The notes beneath the pieces are model-generated. The model saw nothing but the letters and a program-made list of their open reading frames with translations. It searched no databases and had not been told where the DNA came from. Of a stretch of 40,987 bases of DNA, positions 1 to 10,100 are shown one piece after another. The stretch's first letter is position 1, and every line of letters starts with the position of its first letter. This DNA is from an uncultured Chloroflexota bacterium (GTDB lineage: Bacteria; Chloroflexota; Anaerolineae; UBA4142; SHND01), in contig CALMZO010000420.1 in NCBI GenBank assembly GCA_937870825.1, forward strand, positions 1 through 40,987, in the 5' to 3' direction. Both the position numbers and the translations under genes were made by a program.

Positions 1-178
1 TTCTTTCTGTGCTTACAGAGAGAAGGCGATTTTGTTTTTGGGAAAACGATGATGCCCGAACTTTAATTTCGACGCTGCCTCTTGATGGTGATGTGTGGTT
101 ATGGCTTCCCCCACCGGCGTGCTTTCCGTGTGGGGGCGACTGACCAACCAATCAATTTCTACCATAAGGAGGCCCATC

Positions 179-394
179 GTGGCGAGCCATAATCCAGCCA
201 ATTCTTTTTCCAATGAAACAAACACAAATCAACTCGATACAGCGACAGAAATCGAAACATCCTTTCCGAAACAACGCGTACTGGACGAATCCGTTCAAAC
301 GCACATGTGCATGATCGGCTCCATTCTCGCCCAAATCATTCGAGATTGGAGCGCAGCACAAAATCAAGAGATTCAAACCACACCGGACCAATAG
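179..394 (+). CDS. Small protein of unknown function upstream of the recombinase
   Basis: This 71-residue protein was not recognised. The GTG start at 179 is chosen because a perfect AAGGAGG lies at 166-172 with a 6-base spacer; a longer reading from 95 has no such site. The product is polar and Asn/Thr/Gln-rich at its N terminus, then has a short amphipathic stretch (about residues 42-60, SVQTHMCMIGSILAQIIRDW). No membrane segment or known motif is visible. It ends 27 bases before the recombinase start in the same direction, so the two are probably co-transcribed. Small genes beside large serine integrases are sometimes directionality factors or excision regulators, but nothing in this sequence shows that. 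The strong ribosome-binding site is the main support for it being real. Confidence 0.6.
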   Translation: MASHNPANSFSNETNTNQLDTATEIETSFPKQRVLDESVQTHMCMIGSILAQIIRDWSAAQNQEIQTTPDQ

Positions 395-421
395 TGGTGA
401 AAACAAAAGAGAGGTCTTTAA

Positions 422-2230
422 ATGGACATCAACAAACTTGCCGTCGTCTATGTGCGTGTCAGCACACAATATCAAATTGACAATTATTCCGTGCAAGACC
501 AACGCAGTCTCGAATCGCTTGCGGCGCGTTATGGTTTCGCTTCGGTCGAGATTCGCGAGGAGCAGGGCTTTTCTGCCGAAACCATCACAGCGCGCCCAAT
601 CATGAGCAAATTGTTGGAGGACATTTCCGCACTCAAAGTCGGTGCAATTATTGTGTCGTCCTTCACGCGCCTCACGCGCGACATGGATGATATTGATGGG
701 CGCATCATCAAAAAGACCTGTCGCGAAAATGACTGCGTAATCATCACGCCCGAAAAGTTGTACGATTTTTCCAACGAGGCAGATGATGACCTTGCGGATT
801 TGCAATTCTTTTTCTCCAAGATTCAAAAGCGCATGAATCTGAAACCAATGATTCGCGGCGAATACACCAAAGCAAAAAACGGTGGATTTGTCGGACTGCC
901 GCTCTCATTGGGCTATCAATACAAATGGAAAGAAGAGACAACGGTTAAGGGCACGCGCTATGTGGCTGACCTTGCAATCAACGAAGATGAAGCAGAAATC
1001 GTGCGCTACATTCACACCATCTATGGCGAATACAATTACCGTCAAATCGCGGTCTTGTTAAAGGAGCGCGCGGGACGCGGCGAGATCATGTACTTTCCCA
1101 TCAAGTACGCGAACCTCCGCAAAAAGTACAATTCACCCGTTCGCAAGTGGCGTTCGAGCGACATCCGTTTTGTCATCAACAATGACCTCTGCATTGGTCG
1201 AATGCAATATGCAGTCAACAGCAAAAGTGCATATTTGCGCGGGCTGGACCCGATTTATACGTATCGCCAAGACTTGCGAATTATTCCCGACGAACTGTTC
1301 GAGCGCAATCAGAAAATCGCGAGTGTCCGAAAACGAATTCACTCACGCAGTCAAACCTCACCACATCTTTTTTCCGGTCTCTTGTTTTGTCCGCTCTGCG
1401 ATGCGGTGATGGGCGGAAAACATCAATCGCTCAAGAAAAAAACAAAAACAGTCGAGCGATACAGTTACAGTTGCTCGCAGTACAATCATTCCGGTCCGCA
1501 GGGCTGCCCCGGATTTTGGGTGAACGAGCGCGAAGTGATTAACGCGGTGCTTCCGCCATTCCTCGAACTTTTGCAAAAAAATTTACGCGAGCATTTGGAA
1601 CTTGCTTCCGCGACAAATCAATTGCACACTCAAATCGAAGGTGAAATCAAAGCAGAGCTTGCGAAAGTGAATCAGGGGATGAAGAATCTCGTTGAGGCAG
1701 TGCGCGATGGTGTGTTTAAGGGGGAGCAAATCAAGGAACAGAATTCTGAATTGCAGGAGGCGAAACGACGACTTGAAAAACGTTTGAACGATTTGCATGA
1801 TTCAACGCGCTTGCAAAAAGAAGTGGCTGCGGTACTTCAAGTCTTTGATGGCGATTTGGATCAGGTCATCACCGACTTGATGAAGAATCGCTTGCGCTTC
1901 AACACGTTCTTGCGTCTCTTTTTTGCGAAGTTGCAAATTGAAGTAGACCGCCCCGGTGTGGGTTGGCGCAAGGGAAAAACAAAAGGCGAACTTCCTGACT
2001 GCAATGCGCGTATCAAGAAATTCGCCTTTGAAGAACGCTTTGCTCAATTTATCGAGCAAGCAGGTATTACGTTGCCCGAAGCATTCAAGCAAGCAGAGAA
2101 CTATTCAGCAAACCTTTGGACCAACCAAGGGTCTCCGTGCATATGGTACCCATACCCTTCCCAAAATCCCGCACGGTCGTTCGCCATAAATTCAATGCCG
2201 CGCAGCCATTTCGCGCTTTTCCAGAAATAG
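422..2230 (+). CDS. Large serine recombinase (site-specific integrase)
   Basis: This enzyme would catalyse integration or excision of a mobile element through a covalent phosphoserine intermediate. The resolvase domain covers about residues 6-145, with the catalytic Ser14 in YVRVST and the conserved basic patch FTRLTRD near 81-87. A recombinase DNA-binding domain follows (about 150-300). Next is a zinc ribbon with C323-x2-C326 and C351/C362, and then a coiled coil (about 395-465). The domain order and 602-residue length fit large serine integrases. The start is ATG 422 after GAGAGG. Residues from about 560 to the end are encoded antisense to the last codons of the oxidoreductase gene at 2101-2736. 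This suggests that the integration site supplied the present C terminus. Base composition appears less GC-rich than the core to the right, fitting foreign origin. Confidence 0.95.
   Translation: MDINKLAVVYVRVSTQYQIDNYSVQDQRSLESLAARYGFASVEIREEQGFSAETITARPIMSKLLEDISALKVGAIIVSSFTRLTRDMDDIDGRIIKKTCRENDCVIITPEKLYDFSNEADDDLADLQFFFSKIQKRMNLKPMIRGEYTKAKNGGFVGLPLSLGYQYKWKEETTVKGTRYVADLAINEDEAEIVRYIHTIYGEYNYRQIAVLLKERAGRGEIMYFPIKYANLRKKYNSPVRKWRSSDIRFVINNDLCIGRMQYAVNSKSAYLRGLDPIYTYRQDLRIIPDELFERNQKIASVRKRIHSRSQTSPHLFSGLLFCPLCDAVMGGKHQSLKKKTKTVERYSYSCSQYNHSGPQGCPGFWVNEREVINAVLPPFLELLQKNLREHLELASATNQLHTQIEGEIKAELAKVNQGMKNLVEAVRDGVFKGEQIKEQNSELQEAKRRLEKRLNDLHDSTRLQKEVAAVLQVFDGDLDQVITDLMKNRLRFNTFLRLFFAKLQIEVDRPGVGWRKGKTKGELPDCNARIKKFAFEERFAQFIEQAGITLPEAFKQAENYSANLWTNQGSPCIWYPYPSQNPARSFAINSMPRSHFALFQK
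2101..2160. other. Candidate attachment junction of the integrated element
   Basis: The recombinase reading frame crosses into the antisense of the oxidoreductase 3' end here. On the minus strand this stretch encodes the conserved family tail GYGYHMHGDPW, followed by a variable LVQRFAE and a TAG stop at 2101-2103. Serine integrase genes commonly lie next to one attachment site, and integration into the 3' end of a conserved gene usually leaves that gene functional. The crossover position itself cannot be seen because the other end of the element lies outside the window to the left. This is inference from gene arrangement. Confidence 0.4.
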
Positions 2231-2736
2231 AGGTGCGGGAGCAGAAAGCGTAAAGGATGACCGTGCTCGGGTTCGAGTGGCAGGTCATTGTATTTGTACG
2301 CCAGCATCGTCTTTTCATCCATCAACGCATCTTCGAGCGGAACGTTTGCAGTAAAACCGTGTTCGCTGTGAAGCATGATGTATCGCGCTTCGGGTTTTGG
2401 TTTTGCCGTTTCCATCACCCAATCCCATGGCACCCCTTGCCATTTCGTATCAAACTTGCTCCAACGCGTCACACAATGAATGTCGGTAACCACTTGAATC
2501 GTCGGTAGTTTGGTGAATTCCTCCCAATTCAGACGAATTGGATTTTCCACGAGGCCCCAAATTTTGAAATCCCATGTGTTCGGGTCGAATTTTGGAACGC
2601 TGCCGTAATGCAGCACCGGAAACTTTTCCGTAAGATATTGCCCCGGCGGCAAACGTCCTTCTTTGGAATCAAACGGACGTGTCGGGTTTGCTTTTTTCAG
2701 CCGCAGCACTTTGCCTAACGGATCCCATGTACCCAC
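2101..2736 (-). CDS. Sulfite-oxidase-like molybdopterin oxidoreductase
   Basis: This soluble 211-residue protein belongs to the sulfite oxidase molybdopterin-binding fold (YuiH-like, COG2041 type). The N-terminal segment LPPGQYLTEKFPVLHYG and the core VTDIHCVTRWS are typical; Cys88 of the latter is the expected molybdenum thiolate ligand. The C-terminal GYGYHMHGDPW is also characteristic. The GTG start at 2736 is chosen because AGGAGG lies eight bases upstream; longer readings add an unrelated N terminus. No Tat or Sec signal is visible, so it should be cytoplasmic. The substrate is unknown. Its last 43 codons overlap the convergent recombinase frame. A molybdate/tungstate-type uptake operon at 26703-30071 could supply the oxyanion for its cofactor, but this link is inference. 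Confidence 0.9.
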   Translation of the reverse strand: MGTWDPLGKVLRLKKANPTRPFDSKEGRLPPGQYLTEKFPVLHYGSVPKFDPNTWDFKIWGLVENPIRLNWEEFTKLPTIQVVTDIHCVTRWSKFDTKWQGVPWDWVMETAKPKPEARYIMLHSEHGFTANVPLEDALMDEKTMLAYKYNDLPLEPEHGHPLRFLLPHLYFWKSAKWLRGIEFMANDRAGFWEGYGYHMHGDPWLVQRFAE

Positions 2737-2854
2737 AAGTCTTTCCTCCTGCTTGGTACTCCTCCAAGCGATACATGAACACTCCAACACAACCCTCGTT
2801 TGAGGTTACGCTTCATTTGTCTTGGCACATTCCAAAATGTTACGCCTACCCGCA

Positions 2855-4108
2855 TTACAAATGCATCGACGGATTCAAGGGCAGGTGGATTCGTACGCTT
2901 GTGCCGCGTTCTGCATTTTCGGCAGGACTGACGAGTTCGATTTTCCCTTGATGCGTTTTAAGGATTTGTTTGGCGGTGAACAAGCCCCAGCCGAGCAGCG
3001 AATTGGATTCGCCGCCTTTGGTCGTAAAGCCCGGTTCAAACACATGCGGCAAATGTTCCGGCGCAATTCCGATACCCGAATCGGACAGCGTCGCAATCAC
3101 GCGTTCGGCATCTGCGTCGTGGCGCGTCACGAAAACGATTTCCCCCCCCCCTCGCAATGCTTCGACCGCGTTTTGCAAAAGCACCAGCAACACTTCTTGC
3201 AGTTGGTCGGGATGGCCATGCAGCGGCGGCAGCGTGTCGTCCAATTGCGTTTGCGCAACAATGCCCCAGCGTTGAAACCGGTCATGATACATCTCAAAGA
3301 CATCGCGCGCGATGTCGTTAAAGGAAAACTCGATACGCTCGCGTTTCGCGCTTGTGGTGACCTGCCGGAACGACGCCGTCCATCCGGCAATGCGGCGCGC
3401 ATGTTCAATGATTGTGTTGGTCCGTTCCGTCGTCTCGCCGTCTTGCCCGTGCAGCAGGGCGATGATTTGCGCGTTGCCAATAATCGGCGTGAGCGCGTTG
3501 TTGATTTCGTGTGCCAAACTCTGTGCCAAACTTGTCACCGCCGCGCGCCGCGCAGCACTCACCAATTGCAACTGCGTCTCGCGCAGTTCGCGTATCACGC
3601 GTTCCAGTTCGCGCAGCTGCGCCGCTTGTTCGCGGGCGCGTTGTTCGGCGTCGGCGCGCCACCTGCGAATTTCTTGCAAATCGGCAAAACGCGCGACGGC
3701 AAGTTCAAGCGCGCGTTCCAAATCGTCTTCGCGTACCGGTTTCGTCAAAAAACCGCTCGCGCCTGCAAAGACCGCTTGCTCTAACGTTTCGCGGTCATCC
3801 AGCGCGCTCACGACGACGATCGGTGTCAGCATCTCGCGCGTCAATTCCGACATTGCCGTCCAGCCGTCCATCACCGGCATCCGCAAATCCATCACCACCA
3901 CATCCGGCTCCAATTGCCGCGTCAAGGCAATCGCCTCGACGCCGTTCTGCGCGGTGCCGACAACCAAATGCCCCAGACGCATCAAAGTTCGTTTGAGCAG
4001 CTCGGCGGGTAGCGCTTCATCTTCGGCGATTACGACACGCCACGCGTGCGTGGGTGTGGGCGAAGGTTGCGCGCGAAATGCGGTCAGGTCACCTCGTGTG
4101 AAATTCAT
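2855..4108 (-). CDS. Hybrid response regulator-histidine kinase
   Basis: The protein has an N-terminal receiver domain and a C-terminal kinase core, the reverse of the usual hybrid order. The receiver (about 24-140) has acidic E29/D30, phospho-acceptor D74 in VVVMDLRMPVMDG and K123 in FLTKPV. A coiled coil (about 140-185) leads to a dimerisation domain with H200 in SLAHEINNALTP. The ATPase has an N box (LLQNAVEAL), DSGIGI and GWGLFTAKQI. No membrane segment is seen, so the kinase should be cytoplasmic and switched by phosphorylation of its receiver. It starts 46 bases after the giant GAF kinase on the same strand, suggesting a phosphorelay pair. The start is ATG 4108 with AAGGA upstream. A run of ten G lies within the ATPase coding sequence. 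Confidence 0.95.
   Translation of the reverse strand: MNFTRGDLTAFRAQPSPTPTHAWRVVIAEDEALPAELLKRTLMRLGHLVVGTAQNGVEAIALTRQLEPDVVVMDLRMPVMDGWTAMSELTREMLTPIVVVSALDDRETLEQAVFAGASGFLTKPVREDDLERALELAVARFADLQEIRRWRADAEQRAREQAAQLRELERVIRELRETQLQLVSAARRAAVTSLAQSLAHEINNALTPIIGNAQIIALLHGQDGETTERTNTIIEHARRIAGWTASFRQVTTSAKRERIEFSFNDIARDVFEMYHDRFQRWGIVAQTQLDDTLPPLHGHPDQLQEVLLVLLQNAVEALRGGGEIVFVTRHDADAERVIATLSDSGIGIAPEHLPHVFEPGFTTKGGESNSLLGWGLFTAKQILKTHQGKIELVSPAENAERGTSVRIHLPLNPSMHL
3142..3151 (-). repeat. Ten-base G homopolymer inside the kinase ATPase domain
   Basis: The plus strand shows ten consecutive C; on the coding strand they encode the glycines of RGGGE in the ATPase domain. A one-base slip would truncate the kinase shortly downstream. 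Confidence 0.9.
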
Positions 4109-4154
4109 TCGTCATCGTCCTTTGACATGCCTTCCTGCTCGCGAGCGGAGCAAT

Positions 4155-7100
4155 TTACATCTCGGCAAGTTGGAAGCGAATCTCGGCGCGTGTCCACGCC
4201 GCGCGCCGTTCCAGATGAAAACGCCCATGCAAATCTTTTTCCACCAAAGTGCGAACCAGATTCAAACCCAAACCCGCATTCGTGTCAACTGCAAACTCGC
4301 CGGGCAAGCCGGAACCATTGTCTTCCATATAACATTCAATCTCGCGCGCCAAACCGACGACGGTGAACCGCAAAATCGGCAATTCGCCTGCGCCCGTATT
4401 TTCAAACCCATGCCGCAGTGAATTGGTCGCCAACTCATTCAAGACGAGCGCAAGGGTGGTCGTTTGACGCGCGCCGACCTGGACCAAATCGCCGTCCACT
4501 ATCACTTGAATCGGCGCGCCGGGGCGCGCGAGATTGCGTACCGTATCGTTGAGGACCTGGCGCCCCAAATCCACCAAACTCACGCGCGCGTCGCCCGAAC
4601 GCGCCAACAGCGCATGAGCGAGCGCCATACTCTGCACCCGTCCCAGTGTTTCGCTCAAAATTTGTTCGCGCGTATCCGGCGGTTCATCCAGTGCCAGGTA
4701 CAACAGCGAAGTGATCGCCGCAAGATTATTTTTCACGCGATGTGAAAGTTCGCGCAGCAGCGCCGCTTTGACTTCGGCATCCCGTTTGGTCTGTTCGTAC
4801 AGGCGCGCGTTTTCAATCGCAATCGCCAGCTGATTCGCAAAGACGACCATCAATTCTTCCGTGTGCGCGTCGAACGCATTCGGCGCTTTGGCTTCCAAAT
4901 TCAATACGCCTATCACGTGCGCGCCCACGCGCAGCGGCAGACAAAGTTCCGACATCATGTGCGGCGATGTGCTGTGATAGCGCGGGTCACGCGTCACATC
5001 GCCGAGCCGCACGCTGCGCCCATGTTCCACGACCCAGCCGCTCACGCCTTCGCCGCGCGGAATGACCAATTCGGAAAGCGGATAGTCAGTGCCGGTAATC
5101 ACAAACGGTACCAACGCCGAGTCCCCTTCGCGCACCAGACTCACTTCGCCAATATCAAAATCGGTGAGCCGCGCGGCGGCTTCCAGCGCGCGGGTACCCA
5201 ATTGGTGAGTGTCCAACGTCCCGCCCAACTCGCGCGCAAAGCGATAGAGCGCTTCCGTTTCTTGCAAACGACGTTCCGCATCACGGAACAATCGCGCATT
5301 TTGAAGCGCGAGCGCGGCTTGATTTGCAAGACTTTCCGCCAGCTGCAATTCGTCCGCGTCAAACGTGCGCGGGCGTTTGCGTTCGCCCAATTCAACGCAA
5401 CCAATAATTTCACCTTTGGCAATCAGCGGCACAAACACATACGCGCGCCACTGATATTGATGCAGCCAAGTCGCTACGTCCGGCTCAAGGTCCGATTGGT
5501 CCTCGCGGAATGCTTGCGCGTGTCCCATCCCGTACATGGTCATCGCTTCTTCGAAAGACGACATTGGAAAGCGCATGCCGCTGGGCGTGTGGACGGCAAG
5601 GAGAGGGTCACGGTCCAACAACGTGATCATTTCGCGATGTTCCAAATCCGTTTCGGAAATTGTGCAGCTGTCCACATTGAGCGCAGCAATAAACTGGTCC
5701 GCCACTTGTGCCAACACCGCTTCCAGTTTCAAATCGGCGTTCACGGCTTGACTTGCCGCGTGCAGTGTGCGGACCTGCGCCAACGCTTGCTGCGTTTCTT
5801 GAAACAGACGCGCGTTCTCCATCGCGATGACGATTTGATTCGCAAAGGTTGTCAGGAGCTGAACGTCCGAGGGCGACAAAACTCGTTTGTTCGCGGTCTC
5901 GTCTGCACTGCGCGTCGTTTCCACGTTCAGCACGCCGATGACGCGTTCTCCGGCAATCAGAGGCACCGCGATTTCCGATTGCACATCGTCCAACGCCGCG
6001 ATAAATTCCGGGTCGCTTTTCACATCCGGCAAAAAAATTGTTTCGCGCTGCATCACCGCACGCGCGGCAATGCGACGCCGCAGCGACAGGCGCGTGACGG
6101 GTACCGGATATCCCCGCTGCACCTGCAGTTCCAGATGGTCGCCCTCCAAAAAATAGATGCCGACTTGTTGATAGCCCAGCATATCGCCCAAGGCGTTCAC
6201 GCTGGATTCACAAATCGCGCGCAAGTCGAACGTGCTGTTAATCGAGCGGCTGGCTTCATGCAATGCCTGCAATTCGCGCGTGCTCGTTTGCGCGGCTTGG
6301 TACAACTGTGCGTTGATTAACGCGACAGCCGCTTGCGATGCCATCGTCTGCACAAAGCGCACATCATCCGGTGTCCAAGCCCGCGGCGCGCGCGTTTCCC
6401 ATAAACTCACATAACCCAACAATTGATTCGCCGCCGCCAGCGACACACGTAAAATCGTATGCACCCGCTGCTGTTGCATATGCTCGCGCGTTTGCTCCGA
6501 AAGCGTTGGGTCGGCGATATGGGTGAGGCTGACCTGGTGCGCCAGCACCTCGCGCACTTCCGGCATCACCTCGATACTCCAGCGTTTCTTCACCGCCGCG
6601 CGTTCCAGCGCGTGCGCATGTTCCGAAAAATATTCGTGCGTTTGTTCCAATTCATGCCGCACGCTGTCGGCGCGCACAAAATACGCGCTGGTCGCATCGA
6701 GCGCGCGGACCAATTGTTCCAGCAGACGCGCGATGACTTGTTCCGGGTCGAGGGTGGACGCGGTGGCGCGGAATCCTTCAAACAACAAATCCAATTCGCG
6801 CACGCGTCGCTGCACCTGCTGGAAATAACGGGCGCGTTCCAGCGCACTGGCGGTCTGATTCGCCAAGAGCGACAAGGTTTGAATATCGGTTGTATCAAAA
6901 TTTCGTTCGTTCCGCGTGCTGATGGAAATGACCCCGACAACCTGTTCCCCGACGAGCATCGGCATGGAAATCCCCGCGCGATAACCCAGCTGCGGCATGA
7001 GCGGATTGACAAAGCGCAAGGTCGCGGGTTCCGCCTCGCTCCAATGGACAGGATATTTGGTCAGGAACGCGGCGCCCGGTGTGGATTCCATGCTCGGTGC

Positions 7101-10100
7101 AAAGGGCTGGTCCTTGAATACTCCGGGAACACTGCCGAAATTCGCGTGTGACACCAACTGCCCATCCGGATTTGGCAAAAAGACAATCGCCGTCTCGCAG
7201 GTCAACGCGCGTACCGCCGCCGCAGCCGCCTGGTCGAGAATCATTTGTGGTTCGGTGGTTTCGAGCAGCGTGGCAGAAATTTCGCTCAGCGTTTTTTGCG
7301 CGTGAAGGCGCGTTTGCAGCGCGCCGACCAAGTCCGCGTTTTCCATCGCGACAGCGGCTTGCGCGGCGAACAAACTGGTGAGGCGCAATTCCTCTTGATT
7401 AAACATCGGACGGTCACGGTGGCGGTGCAGAGTGATGACGCCGAGTACACGCTCTTGCCATTTGAGCGGCACACTCAGCACTCCCGCAAAGTTCGAGCTG
7501 TCTTGCGACGCGAGACGTCCTTCCCACGTGGTATAGTCTGCGACAATCATCGGTATCCCGGTCTGTGCGACGCGACCCGCCAACCCTTCGCCGAAACGTA
7601 ACCGATACCCGGCATAATCGCGTGCGAGATTGAACGAAATACGCACAACCAATTCCCGCCGGGTTTCGTCCACAATATCCAACGTACAGCTGTCCGCCTG
7701 AATCAAATCTACCGCGCTTGAAACAATCGAATGCAGCACCGCATCCAAATCGCGTTCGGCGGTCACTTTTAAAGAAAGCACCCGAATTGCGTCGAGCTGC
7801 GCGGCGCGCGCTTTTTCAGATTCAAACAAACGGGCATTTTCCAATGCCGCCGCCAGTTGGTCTGCCAGCGCTTCGAGCGCGGTAATATCGTTGGGGGTGA
7901 ATCCTTCGGACTGTTCGCTTTGAATGTCGAGGACGCCAATCACCGTTTCGCCGCGCCGCAGCGGGATTGCCAATTCGGAGCGGACGGGGTCCGTCTGATT
8001 TTTGGGAAACGGCGAAACATACCGCAGGTCTCTGCGCGTGTTTGGACAATAGTACGTGTTCCCCGTAGCATTCACGTATCCGATGATGCCATCCGCCAAG
8101 CTCACCGGAAATGCCAAAAACGGCGTGAGTCCGCCCACATTCGCGACGAGCTGCACGCCCGGCTTGTCTTCCTCGCGCACCAGTACCGCAACATTGTAAT
8201 AACCGAACTGGGTGCGAATCATTTCACCGGCTTCACGCATCAGCTGTTCTGCGGGCATGAGCCGCGCCGTGCGCGACGCAATGCGATTCACGAGCGCCAT
8301 TTGCGCGGCGCGGCGGCGCTCCGCCTGGAGCGAACGCGCTTTTTCTAACGCAGCTGCCATTTGGTTCGCGAGCGTTTCCATCGCGCCAATGTCATTCACG
8401 TCGAACGCGTCACGCGCCTCGCTTTCGACATCCAGAACGCCAATGACATTTCTGCCGCTGACCAGCGGGACGCACAATGCGGAATTGGCAACTCTGTCCG
8501 GGTCCGCCGAATAACGCGGGTCATTGTTCAAGTCGCCGCTATAAATGGTTTGGCGCGTGAGCGCGGCAAGTCCGATGAGACCGCGTTCCGCGTTCCACCG
8601 ATTGCCCAAAGGATACAACGCCGAGTTTGGACCGGCGGCGAAACGCTGTTCCATCTCGTTTCGCGATGGGTCGTACAGCGAAACGCAAACGTGATGATAT
8701 CCAAAGCGTTCTTGCACCAATTGCACCATCGTTCGCACAATCGTATCGGGGTCTGAAAAGATTGCCGCGCGCGCGGCAATTTCGCTGACGAGCGCAAGCT
8801 GCGCCGCGCGTTTTTGTTCCAACGCGAGCACGCGCGTTTTGGTAAGCGCGGCAGACACTTGATTCGCGAGCAAGGTTAACGCGTCAATGTCCGTCGCATC
8901 AAACGTGTTGGGCTGTGTGCTTTCCAGGTCGAGGACGCCGATAATGTTGCCTTGCGCGCGCAGGGGAATGGCGAGTTCGGAACAGATGGGGTCGCGTGCG
9001 GGGTACGGCGAATAATAGTGCGGGTCGGTGCGCGTATCGTACGCCAGATACGTTTGGCCCGTCTGCGTGACATAACCCACAATGCCGCGTTCGACCGATT
9101 GCCGTATCATTTTTGCATCGAGTTCGGCAAGCGTATTGAATGCTGCGGCGACGTGCAATTCGTTGGACGCGGCATCGAGCAACAACACGCTGACGACATC
9201 GTAACCAAAGCGTTCTCCCACCTGGCGCACGAGCGGCTGAATAATTTGCTCTGCGTTTTCGGCGGTGCTGACCTGGGCGGCAATGTTGGTAACGAGTTCG
9301 AGCTGCGCCGCGCGTTTGCGCTGCTCGGTGAGCAAGCGCGCTTTGTCGAGCGCGGAAGCGGCTTGCTGCGCCAGCGCGGCGAGCGGCGCGCGGTCATTGT
9401 CGTCCAGCTCTTTGCCCCAAATCAACAACATGCCGCTCACGTTGTCCTGAGTGAGCATCGGCACGTACAACATGCTATGGGCTTCGGCTTGGGTGACCAA
9501 GAATTGGAGAACGGGTCGCGGGATATTTGGCAAGAGCCGCGCGGACGATTCCAAAATATCCATCACGAAAATGGGAAAGCGTGTGGTGACGGCGCGCGCA
9601 AGTTCTACTTTTTCATGCACAAAGAGACGCACCTGACGGATGTCCAAATTGGCTTGCGCCTGGGCAAATTCGACGAGGCGATTGCTAAAGGAAACATGCG
9701 CGACGCGGAAGGAAACGCCCGGCTCTGCCCATTCTAAAATCGCGCAGTGTAAATTGACGCGTTCGAGCTCTTCGGCGATGGAACTGTAGACTTGCTGCGG
9801 CGTGGTGGATTCTTGGACGCGCAGTGCGACGTTGTTAATCAACGCCCAGCGCTGCTGCTCATGCTCGGCGAGGGCGCGTTCGGTTTCTGCCGTTTGCTGC
9901 GCGTCGCGCGAACGACTCAGCAGAATCGTGGACATGGACGCGGTGAAAAAGGCGACATAGATGAGCGCGCCGAAGATCAAAATCTGTGCCGTACTTTGAA
10001 TCGCGAACGGGATCGCGCGCGGGTCATTGTCAAGACCGAAAATCGCCATCCCCAAATGTATGAGAAAGAGGAGCGAGATGAGCGCGGTAATTCGGACAAA

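Noticed and set aside
13..225. 70-codon minus-strand reading at the left edge
   Set aside because: It overlaps the 71-residue gene that has a perfect ribosome-binding site, and shows no recognisable feature.
4863..6320. Long plus-strand reading opposite the GAF kinase (485 codons)
   Set aside because: It is the complement of a well-supported multi-GAF coding region and has an Arg/His/Gln-rich composition typical of antisense frames.
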